Shown: one piece after another, positions 1-5,199 of the stretch
Layout of the letters: each line of letters starts with the position of its first letter
How positions within the stretch are numbered: the stretch's first letter is position 1
Assembly (NCBI GenBank): GCA_026419815.1
Contig: JAOAKR010000042.1
Coordinates: 1 to 5,204, forward strand
Source of the DNA: Microcaldota archaeon
Lineage (GTDB): Archaea > Micrarchaeota > Micrarchaeia > CAILAH01
Reading direction: 5' to 3'
DNA length: 5,204 bases
Position numbers and translations under genes: made by a program
Notes under the pieces: model-generated
Told to the model about the DNA's origin: nothing
Database searches by the model: none
Seen by the model: only the letters and a program-made list of their open reading frames with translations

Positions 1-25
1 CACACAATACGGTTGATGGGGGTTG

Positions 26-50
26 CGAAGGGGCCGCTGGAGCCCCTTCG
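26..50 (+). repeat. Perfect 9-bp inverted repeat (hairpin) abutting the tRNA 5' end
   Basis: Bases 26-34 (CGAAGGGGC) are exactly complementary to 42-50 (GCCCCTTCG), around a 7-base loop at 35-41. The last stem base is immediately followed by the first base of the mature tRNA. In a plus-strand transcript this would be a very stable GC-rich stem at the end of the tRNA leader. It could be the 3' end of an upstream RNA, a leader processing element, or a terminator-like stem; no T tract follows it, which argues against a simple terminator. Function is not known from sequence. Confidence 0.6.
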
Positions 51-134
51 GCCGAGGTGGCAGAACCCGGTAATGCGCCAGACTCGAGATCTGGTGCCCG
101 CAAGGGCTTAGGAGTTCAAATCTCCTCCTCGGCG
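51..134 (+). tRNA. tRNA-Ser(CGA)
   Basis: This gene encodes a serine tRNA reading UCG codons. The 7-bp acceptor stem is GCCGAGG (51-57) with CCTCGGC (127-133), and the discriminator is G134, as expected for tRNA-Ser. The D stem is 60-62 with 74-76, with GG at 69-70 in the loop. The anticodon stem CCAGA/TCTGG (78-82/90-94) closes a 7-base loop in which T84 is U33 and 85-87 is CGA. A long class II variable arm follows (GCCC-GCAA-GGGC, about 96-107). The T arm is AGGAG-TTCAAAT-CTCCT (110-126). No CCA is encoded, and there is no intron in the anticodon loop. No TATA-like element lies about 25 bases before position 51, so the primary transcript should have a 5' leader that needs trimming. The gene converges on the minus-strand operon, whose last stop codon is only 16 bases away. 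Confidence 0.95.
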
Positions 135-135
135 C

Positions 136-141
136 TTTTTT
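136..141 (+). terminator. Oligo-T terminator of the tRNA gene
   Basis: Six consecutive T residues begin one base after the tRNA discriminator base plus a C. Short T runs directly after tRNA genes are the usual archaeal transcription stop. The minus strand has no corresponding T run here, so this site should work only for the tRNA. Confidence 0.7.
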
Positions 142-150
142 CCTTATAAC

Positions 151-1308
151 TTACCTGTAAGAGTTGATTATTGACTGTGCCTTTTTGGCAACCATATCCC
201 GCTTCTCCTCAGGCACTGCAACAAAAAGCATCCTTTTCTTCTCGGAGGCATCGCATATTGACTTGACAACTTCCGATATCTCTGACAGGTCGCGTATCTC
301 AGACTTGCCCTTTACGGAGACGGTTATCGGCTTGTAGCTGCTGTACGTGTAGTAGCTCACTATTTCCTCAGGCGCAAGCCCACAAGAGGCGCACAGCTCA
401 TCCTCAAGCCTGGAGAGGAATTTCTCATCTATGGCGTTCTTAAGCTGCTCGGGGATCTCATAGCCGCGCAGCACCAGCGCCGCCTTGTAAAGCTTCCTCG
501 CAACCAGGCGCCCTGCCAAGTATCCTGCCTGTGGGTGCCTGCCAAGCGACTGCAAGCACTCTATGTCAGTCATTTCTGCGAGCTCCTGCGCGCTGAGCAC
601 GCCGTCGCTATACGCCAGGTCCATAGCTTTCCTAAGCATCCCAGAGGATATGCCGACCGCCTTGTGCTGGTACAGCGCAGAAAACATCATAAACCGTGAT
701 ACCACCAGCGACTCGGCCGCCTCAATCCCCTTCTCAGATATTAGCAATTCCCCAGAGCCGCTTACTGACATTGACGTGAGCAGGCGCTCATAGTCAAGCT
801 TGCCGTACATCACCCCCGAATAGTATGAATCCCTCATAAGGTAATCTATGCGGTCTATCCCAAGGGTGCCGGTGAGCAGTTTGCCCTTGCCCTTTCCGGC
901 AACGCACGCGGCAACTGCACTGGGCGATACGCCTGCGCGCTCCAGTATCTCCGCGATTTGGCCGTCCTTTATCTTTTTCTCTGAGAAGTATTCGTGGGAC
1001 AGCCCTTCCTTTGCGAATATGTGCTCGCTCTCGTGTGAAAACGGGCCGTGGCCGACATCGTGCAGCAATGCGGCACACGCAATCTCAATGTCAAGCGGCT
1101 GCTCATTTATCTCGTAAAACCGCTTAGCAAGGAAAAGCGTGCCAAGCGAATGCTCAAACCGCGTATGGTTAGCACCAGGGTAGACGAGGTAGCCGAGCGC
1201 TATCTGCTTGATATACCTAAGCCTCTGCATCTGGGGAGTATCCATAAGCTGGATATCCAAATCTGACAGCTTGACGAAATTGTACAACGCATCCTTCACA
1301 AGCTTCAT
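151..1308 (-). CDS. HD-domain phosphohydrolase, COG1078/SAMHD1-like
   Basis: This 385-residue protein has the layout of the COG1078 HD superfamily, which includes relatives of the dNTP triphosphohydrolase SAMHD1; it is probably a cytoplasmic metal-dependent nucleotide phosphohydrolase. The conserved start is visible (MDTPQMQRLRYIKQ, about 22-35), followed by YPGANHTRFEHSLG (43-56) with candidate metal ligand H53. The HD motif LLHDVGHGPFSH (81-92) contains H83-D84, H87 and H92. LGIDRIDYLMRDSYYSG (149-165) supplies the distal aspartate, probably D152. The C-terminal part, around residues 350-380, has the strand-helix pattern seen at the end of archaeal family members. Length is normal and all expected metal ligands are present, so it looks active; the substrate cannot be read from sequence. 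The ATG start follows immediately after the TAA of the upstream gene (TAAATG) with no strong Shine-Dalgarno, which suggests translational coupling. It is the last gene of a three-gene operon and is convergent with the tRNA. Confidence 0.92.
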   Translation of the reverse strand: MKLVKDALYNFVKLSDLDIQLMDTPQMQRLRYIKQIALGYLVYPGANHTRFEHSLGTLFLAKRFYEINEQPLDIEIACAALLHDVGHGPFSHESEHIFAKEGLSHEYFSEKKIKDGQIAEILERAGVSPSAVAACVAGKGKGKLLTGTLGIDRIDYLMRDSYYSGVMYGKLDYERLLTSMSVSGSGELLISEKGIEAAESLVVSRFMMFSALYQHKAVGISSGMLRKAMDLAYSDGVLSAQELAEMTDIECLQSLGRHPQAGYLAGRLVARKLYKAALVLRGYEIPEQLKNAIDEKFLSRLEDELCASCGLAPEEIVSYYTYSSYKPITVSVKGKSEIRDLSEISEVVKSICDASEKKRMLFVAVPEEKRDMVAKKAQSIINSYR

Positions 1309-2169
1309 TTAGACCAGCTCATACCTGCCACGTGATTTCTCAATAACTTCGGATTCCTCAAGCATAAATGTGAGCACGCCCTTGCAAAGCGCCTCATCAA
1401 GCGATGTGCCCTTGCTGATCTCTGTAAGCGTTGAGCGCTTGTTCTCCTGCAGGAACTTTGATATTACTCCGTGCGCCTGTGAGAACTTTTGTGCAGTGAA
1501 TATGTAGTATTTGGAGTCAAACCCCCGTATGCCTCGCACTTGCCCGCCCCTTATTTTTTCACGGAGGCTGTATGAAATGGATTTTGCGAGCTCGTCATTT
1601 TCAATTATTATGAAGCCTTGCTTCTCAAGCTGTGACAGCAACCCAGCGGTTGCCTTGCCCCCTTCGGGCTGCGGCTCACTAGCCTTGTCAGGTGCGCGCT
1701 CGCGGAGTGCAAGGCCATATGCGCCTTTCGGGATTGTATACACGCCTTCCTTTGAATATTTGCCGCCCTTGTATATGCTTACAACGCCCTTGTCAATCAG
1801 CGAGTGTAGGATTGCCTTCTCATTCTCAGAAAGCTCTGGAAGAATGTATGATGGGGCGCGCTGCTCAAACCTTACGGACACGAGGCGCCTGAGCAGGGCA
1901 AGCTCCTCTTGGGAAAGGCCGGCCAGCTGCTGTTGGGGCACGTCTGCACCCATTACAGGCTCATTGCTTGGCGCGCCTGGCTCAAGTATTGAGCTCCGTA
2001 TCTTCTGTTTCAAGTGCTCCTTAAAAGAGGTCTTCCTGATGACGGCGAGCATCCCTTTTTCAAGAGTGACAACGTACACGTCCTCCCCTTCCTGGAACCC
2101 GGCGTTCTGGAGCTGGCCTTTCTTGACAAGTATGGCGAAAAACTCCCCGTCATATTCAACAATCTTCAC
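1309..2169 (-). CDS. Uncharacterised protein with winged-helix-like regions
   Basis: I do not recognise a named family for this 286-residue soluble protein. Residues 1-46 form a compact beta-rich segment (KIVEYDGEFFAILVKKG onward, ending LAVIRK) that resembles small swapped-hairpin or AbrB-like domains only loosely. A charged, Pro/Gly-rich linker covers about 60-85. Residues 86-155 (helices, then a GVVSIYKGGKYSKEGVYTI hairpin) and 228-286 (helix, ISKGTSLDEALCKGVL helix, hairpin ending RGRYELV) have winged-helix-like patterns. The middle region 176-226 alternates helix with a FDSKYYIFT strand. A regulator or nucleic-acid-binding adaptor is therefore plausible but unproven. There is no signal peptide or membrane segment. 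The start is GTG and overlaps the AMMECR1 stop as GTGA. A GGAG at 2178-2181 sits 8 bases upstream and supports this start. Its stop touches the HD gene's ATG, so the three products are probably made together. Confidence 0.85.
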   Translation of the reverse strand: MKIVEYDGEFFAILVKKGQLQNAGFQEGEDVYVVTLEKGMLAVIRKTSFKEHLKQKIRSSILEPGAPSNEPVMGADVPQQQLAGLSQEELALLRRLVSVRFEQRAPSYILPELSENEKAILHSLIDKGVVSIYKGGKYSKEGVYTIPKGAYGLALRERAPDKASEPQPEGGKATAGLLSQLEKQGFIIIENDELAKSISYSLREKIRGGQVRGIRGFDSKYYIFTAQKFSQAHGVISKFLQENKRSTLTEISKGTSLDEALCKGVLTFMLEESEVIEKSRGRYELV

Positions 2170-2768
2170 GGGACCATCTCCACAACGTCGCCGCTGCTGC
2201 CCTGCTGTATGAAAACGCGGGCCGTGAATGAGTATACCTTTGCTTTGGGGCTGCCGCCCTGCATCCCAGCCTTGCCGAGTGCGCGTGCAAGCGCCTGCTC
2301 TTTGGTAAGGTGAAGGCTGCGTATCTCACGTGGAAGCAGCACGCCGGCATTTATGGGGCCCTCAACATATAGCCCATAACAGCCGTCATCACCAAGCACA
2401 GACAGGTCCTGGTGCGGGCCAGATACATTGCGTATCAGCGTCAGCTCAATAGTTAGGGCTTCAAGCTCCTCAAGCGTAATGTGCCTGTAGCGCGGGTCCT
2501 CGCTTGCCGCGGCAATTGCGCAGTCAATTGCGGCAAGGTTCAGCTGGCGAGTAGTCCCCAGGAAACCCATACTGCCGCGCAATGCACCTGACTTGTCAAT
2601 GAGCGATACGAATACCCCGCACGCACCGGTGCGCGAATTGCCTGCGGGGATTGGGTATGAAACCCTCCCTTGTGAAAGGAACACCGCCAGTGATTTGCGT
2701 ATGCTGTCAAAAAGCGGCGCAATGTCCTGCTTAAGCAAAAGCCTTTCTGCAAACCTGCTCACCGGCAT
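2166..2768 (-). CDS. AMMECR1 domain protein
   Basis: This 200-residue protein belongs to the AMMECR1 family (COG2078), conserved in archaea, bacteria and eukaryotes but with no settled biochemical activity. In other prokaryotes, homologues (AmrA) are often found with Memo-like and radical-SAM proteins; neither is present here. The diagnostic core is clear: GACGVFVSL (48-56), LRGSMGFLG (63-71), helix AAIDCAIAAASEDPRYR (79-95), ITLEELEALTIELTLI (97-112) and GPINAGVLLPREI (137-149). The near-invariant LRGCIG signature reads LRGSMG here, with Ser66 in place of Cys and Met67 in place of Ile. Length is typical, and there is no signal peptide or membrane helix. It is the first gene of a tight operon. 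A TATA-like element at about 2792-2800 lies some 25 bases before the start region, and no Shine-Dalgarno precedes the ATG, so a leaderless or nearly leaderless mRNA is likely. Confidence 0.95.
   Translation of the reverse strand: MPVSRFAERLLLKQDIAPLFDSIRKSLAVFLSQGRVSYPIPAGNSRTGACGVFVSLIDKSGALRGSMGFLGTTRQLNLAAIDCAIAAASEDPRYRHITLEELEALTIELTLIRNVSGPHQDLSVLGDDGCYGLYVEGPINAGVLLPREIRSLHLTKEQALARALGKAGMQGGSPKAKVYSFTARVFIQQGSSGDVVEMVP
2178..2181 (-). promoter_or_regulatory. Shine-Dalgarno GGAG fixing the GTG start at 2169
   Basis: On the minus strand GGAG is followed by an 8-base spacer and GTG. The site lies inside the last codons of the AMMECR1 gene. The ATG between GGAG and GTG is in the AMMECR1 frame, not the downstream frame, so GTG is the better start for the second gene. 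Confidence 0.6.
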
Positions 2769-2791
2769 GCTTTAGATTAGGCCCATAAATA

Positions 2792-2800
2792 ATTAAATAT
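2792..2800 (-). promoter_or_regulatory. Probable TATA box for the AMMECR1 operon
   Basis: The minus strand reads ATATTTAAT in a 48-base gap between the Sec61-beta stop and the AMMECR1 start. The position predicts transcription beginning about 25 bases downstream, close to the ATG at 2768. A second AT-rich stretch (TTATTTA, about 2785-2791) is adjacent and could also contribute. The absence of a GGTG/GGAG motif before the ATG fits a leaderless transcript. No transcript data are available to confirm this. Confidence 0.5.
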
Positions 2801-2816
2801 ACGCAAAACCCGGCGT

Positions 2817-2978
2817 TCAGCCTATAATCATCCTGAGAACTGCAACGCCAACTATTATAATAATCGCTGCGATTATGACGTGCTGCGGCTCAACCTTTAT
2901 GCCGCCGCCAGTGCCCACATCAGTGAACCTCATAAGGCCTGCGCTTGATGCCGGTGTTGATATCCTGAATTTTCCCAT
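2817..2978 (-). CDS. Preprotein translocase subunit Sec61-beta (archaeal SecG)
   Basis: This 53-residue single-pass membrane protein is the small beta subunit of the SecYE-beta protein-conducting channel. I translated it by hand. The cytosolic N-terminus carries STPASSAGLMRF (7-18), the conserved archaeal Sec61-beta signature, then a Gly-rich stretch (22-26) and IKVEPQHVI (27-35). One C-terminal transmembrane helix runs about 34-52 (VIIAAIIIIVGVAVLRMII), ending with Gly and TGA. Length and order match archaeal Sec61-beta. The start is ATG, preceded by GGTGG (2984-2988) with a 5-base spacer. It lies 41 bases downstream of a gene for an exported membrane-anchored protein and 48 bases upstream of AMMECR1. 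It may be cotranscribed with the surface genes or use its own promoter near 3007-3014. Confidence 0.92.
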   Translation of the reverse strand: MGKFRISTPASSAGLMRFTDVGTGGGIKVEPQHVIIAAIIIIVGVAVLRMIIG

Positions 2979-2983
2979 ATGAA

Positions 2984-2988
2984 CCACC
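2984..2988 (-). promoter_or_regulatory. Shine-Dalgarno GGTGG of the Sec61-beta gene
   Basis: GGTGG on the minus strand, 5 bases before the ATG at 2978, complements the CACC core of the archaeal 16S rRNA 3' end. It supports this start for a very small gene and shows that this transcript is not leaderless. Confidence 0.6.
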
Positions 2989-3006
2989 ACTATTAAAATG
3001 GGTAAG

Positions 3007-3014
3007 AATAAAAA
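3007..3014 (-). promoter_or_regulatory. Possible TATA box or T-rich terminator between surface gene and Sec61-beta
   Basis: The minus strand reads TTTTTATT immediately after the surface-protein stop codon. A second AT stretch (ATTTTAATA, 2991-2999) follows. As a TATA box the first would place transcription start near 2984, uncomfortably close to the Shine-Dalgarno. As a T-rich tract it could instead end the upstream transcript. The sequence does not decide between these. Confidence 0.3.
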
Positions 3015-3019
3015 TGTGA

Positions 3020-4933
3020 TTACTTGTGGCCCTCCTTGGCACGCTTTAGCCGCTGCATCTTCTCCTCAAGCTCGCGCTTAAGCTCATCAACCTCGCTTTC
3101 CATAATGCTTATCTCATCGGCGGGCTTGGGCTTCTCACTTGGCGCCTCAGGCTTGGCGGCCACAACAACCTCCTTCTGCGGCTCAGCTGCCTGCACGCCG
3201 TCATCAGGATCTGGCAGCTTGCCTGCAAGGAACGTGTACACTACAAAGAACAGTGCTGCGGCGAGTATTATCCCGCCCACCACCAGCCACAAAGGCATGG
3301 TAGCACGGATTGCATCCGCAGCGGATATCTCCCCCGCAAACGCCGCAAATATTGACCCCAGTATGCCGCGATCTGGGCCGGTTGGCGCAGTTCCGCTGCC
3401 GCTATCCCCTGCACCGCTGCCTCCAGGCACTATCGGCTTGTTGCTGGCATTGGTAGGGGCTGGCTCGGGCTTTTCCAAGGCTTCAAACACAGTATCGCCA
3501 ACTATCGCATACTTTGTTGACGCAACCTTGTACTTGCCCTTAACGTGCGGCGTGAACTTGGCCTCCCCACCCTTGCCTGTAACCAATGACACTTTTGTGC
3601 CGTCAGGCCATACAAGCGTGAGCACGATGCCTTTCAGTGGGTCGCTGTTAGTGTCAAGCACAGTAACCGTGACCTCGTCGCCCACATAGCCGCTTGCAGG
3701 AAGCACAACCTTTATGGTTGAAGTTCCCGTGGTTGCATTGCTTGGGGGCTTGGCAGGCACCGATGGGGTTGAAGGTGCTGTGGAAGTTGTATTGCTGGTC
3801 GCATTTGCTTTTGGCCTGGTATCCCTGTCCCTGTCTTTCTCCTCGTCCTGTGCGGTTACCGAAATTGCGATTGTGTCGTTAAGGCTGTGGTCTGGGGCAT
3901 ACACCGCAGTTATATGCGCAGTGCACGCCGAAGACGGTGCCGTGAACGTGTTCCCTGATATGGTGCCGCAAGTAGTTGTATATGCAACGTCGCTCGTAGC
4001 CCATCTGTTCCCGTATGCATCCTGAAGTGCGGGCGCAAGCGTAACCTGCTGTTTAGTTGTGACAGACGTCTTGCTCGCAGTAAGGTCAAGAGCCACTGGT
4101 GCACCAGGCGCAACACTAAGCTGCACGCTCCCGCTTACACCCAGGAATGTTGCCGTGACGGTGTGCGCCCCAGAGGAGTTCACGACCAGCACGGGCAAGT
4201 AAAGAGCGCCTGCATTCCCGTGCGACCAAGTGGCGGACATCGTAACATCCTCATCGTGGCCGTCATTGTAATGCGCAGCTGCGCTAAGTATAACCTCATC
4301 ACCGGCAGTCGGGGTGGTATCAGACGCCTGCACAGTAACGGATACAACCGTGGGCATTGTGTTTATCGGTGATGAATCCAGCACTGGGCTCAGGGCTGTT
4401 GATTCACCCATCCCAAGTGAGACTGGCACCGATTTTGACACGTAAAACGGCGCCTCAAACGTGATGTCATAATCGCCTGGTGAAAGCTGAAGCGTGCCCG
4501 AACAGCCTGAAACCGCTCCAACAACTTCCCCAGTTGTCTGGATTGCCTTGACAACGCAGCCGCTTACCTGCTGGCCGCTTGTGTTTTTCACCGTAAACGA
4601 TACCTGTGAATTGGGCACGAGCTGGAGTGCGCCTAAATTGAGGTTTTCCGCATCACCTACCTCGGCGGTGAAGTAGCCGTTGCTGTACCCTGCACGCACA
4701 ATGTATAGCGTGTGCGGGCCGGAAACCCCTGTAATCGTGAACACGCCGGCTGCACTTGACTGTGCCTGGGATATCAGCACGTTGTCAGCGTCATAGGCAT
4801 ATACGGTTGCGCCTGCAACCGGGTTGCCAGTAGCAGCATCATTAAGCGTGCCCGTTATTGAGCCGGCGAATACCGCCCCAAAAATGGAAACCAGGGCAAG
4901 CAATGCAATTGCAATTGTCTTTGCTGCAGCCAT
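3020..4933 (-). CDS. Secreted multi-domain surface protein with C-terminal membrane anchor and coiled-coil tail
   Basis: Residue numbers below count from the GTG at 4942 (640 residues); the ATG at 4933 is residue 4 and gives 637. A signal peptide spans about 4-26 (MAAAK, hydrophobic core, AVFA). Five predicted extracellular beta-sandwich domains follow. The first (27-108) is carboxypeptidase-regulatory-like, with GNPVAGATVYAY and a TLYIVRAGY ending. The second (111-190) is similar, with Cys129 and Cys147. The third and fourth (about 198-278 and 280-363) are bacterial-Ig-like, the fourth with Cys325 and Cys340. The fifth (407-487) includes DPLKGIVLTLVWPDG. A Thr/Ser/Pro/Asn linker (364-406) and a Gly/Ser/Pro linker (488-525) separate domains. 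An amphipathic segment (526-546) precedes one transmembrane helix (about 550-572), then a 67-residue cytoplasmic tail with heptads at 611-632. Seven N-X-S/T sequons are outside the membrane. Ligand and partner are unknown: adhesin, S-layer-associated protein or receptor are all possible. Confidence 0.88.
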   Translation of the reverse strand: MAAAKTIAIALLALVSIFGAVFAGSITGTLNDAATGNPVAGATVYAYDADNVLISQAQSSAAGVFTITGVSGPHTLYIVRAGYSNGYFTAEVGDAENLNLGALQLVPNSQVSFTVKNTSGQQVSGCVVKAIQTTGEVVGAVSGCSGTLQLSPGDYDITFEAPFYVSKSVPVSLGMGESTALSPVLDSSPINTMPTVVSVTVQASDTTPTAGDEVILSAAAHYNDGHDEDVTMSATWSHGNAGALYLPVLVVNSSGAHTVTATFLGVSGSVQLSVAPGAPVALDLTASKTSVTTKQQVTLAPALQDAYGNRWATSDVAYTTTCGTISGNTFTAPSSACTAHITAVYAPDHSLNDTIAISVTAQDEEKDRDRDTRPKANATSNTTSTAPSTPSVPAKPPSNATTGTSTIKVVLPASGYVGDEVTVTVLDTNSDPLKGIVLTLVWPDGTKVSLVTGKGGEAKFTPHVKGKYKVASTKYAIVGDTVFEALEKPEPAPTNASNKPIVPGGSGAGDSGSGTAPTGPDRGILGSIFAAFAGEISAADAIRATMPLWLVVGGIILAAALFFVVYTFLAGKLPDPDDGVQAAEPQKEVVVAAKPEAPSEKPKPADEISIMESEVDELKRELEEKMQRLKRAKEGHK

Positions 4934-4937
4934 CATA

Positions 4938-4944
4938 ATCACCT
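4938..4944 (-). promoter_or_regulatory. Shine-Dalgarno AGGTGAT overlapping the upstream stop codon
   Basis: The minus strand reads AGGTGATTATGATG. GGTGAT is a near-ideal archaeal Shine-Dalgarno and contains the TGA stop of the upstream gene. The GTG at 4942 lies inside it and so is a poor start. The ATG at 4936 is 1 base from GGTGAT, while the ATG at 4933 is 6 bases from the GGTG core. I prefer the ATG at 4933, which also gives the cleanest signal peptide. Confidence 0.6.
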
Positions 4945-5199
4945 GTAAAGGACGAAGTCCTTCTGGGCTTCGCCGGCAGTCGGCACGTAGAGCGTGTAAA
5001 GCGCCCTCGTGTAGTCCGGATGCGTCACCTCAAGCGTATACACACCCGCAGCGACTATGAGCTCATACGCACCCGTGGCGGAAGTGGTTGTGGTTGCAAC
5101 AAGCGCAGCATTCCTGTAAGCCTTCACTGTTGCACCCTGGACCGCACTGCCGGTTTGGTTTGTGACCGCACCGTATATGCGTGCCATACGGGTGAGCAC
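4939..5199 (-). CDS. Small carboxypeptidase-regulatory-like (Ig-like) domain protein, 5' end uncertain or partial
   Basis: The visible 86 residues from the GTG at 5199 are almost entirely one beta-sandwich of the carboxypeptidase-regulatory-like type. IYGAVTNQTGSAVQGATVKAY (8-28, with the G-x-V and GATV signature) leads to SATGAYELIVAAGVYTLEV (40-58) and HPDY, then a final strand ending DFVLYR. It resembles the first domain of the downstream surface protein (GNPVAGATVYAY and TLYIVRAGY), suggesting related or duplicated domains. Such domains usually sit outside the cell, yet no signal peptide is visible. The reading frame is open to the window edge, neither the GTG at 5199 nor the ATG at 5187 has a clear Shine-Dalgarno, and the true start is probably beyond the window, where a signal peptide or further domains could lie. 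The TGA stop falls within the Shine-Dalgarno of the surface-protein gene, so the two are very likely cotranscribed and coupled. Confidence 0.75.
   Translation of the reverse strand: MLTRMARIYGAVTNQTGSAVQGATVKAYRNAALVATTTTSATGAYELIVAAGVYTLEVTHPDYTRALYTLYVPTAGEAQKDFVLYR

Noticed and set aside
10..25. Box C-like TTGATGG suggesting a C/D guide RNA
   Set aside because: It mismatches the box C consensus at its ends, and no box D, C' or D' is visible in the short sequence available.
51..134. tRNA-Leu rather than tRNA-Ser
   Set aside because: The long variable arm allows either, but the 7-base loop with U33 at 84 gives anticodon CGA, and the discriminator is G; both indicate serine.
26..134. Split or intron-containing tRNA signalled by the 5' hairpin
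   Set aside because: The tRNA is contiguous and complete from acceptor stem to discriminator, with no bulge-helix-bulge motif in the anticodon loop.
794..1117. Alternative frames on both strands inside the HD gene
   Set aside because: The minus-strand one is Arg/Cys-rich nonsense over the conserved HD motif region; the plus-strand ones have no motif. The HD frame carries all family motifs.
1511..2212. Long plus-strand open frame (233 codons) opposite the winged-helix-like gene
   Set aside because: It is Ser/Pro/Arg-rich with no recognisable motif and lies wholly antisense to a gene supported by overlap, Shine-Dalgarno and operon context; it is a by-product of that gene's codon pattern.
3024..3689. 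Plus-strand open frame (221 codons) opposite the surface protein C-terminal half
   Set aside because: The translation is low-complexity Ser/Pro/Ala with no family features, and is antisense to a well-structured domain, membrane helix and tail.
4934..4942. GTG at 4942 as the surface-protein start
   Set aside because: The GTG lies within the GGTGAT Shine-Dalgarno itself and has no independent ribosome-binding site; the ATG at 4933 has better spacing and a standard signal peptide start. The difference is only three residues.
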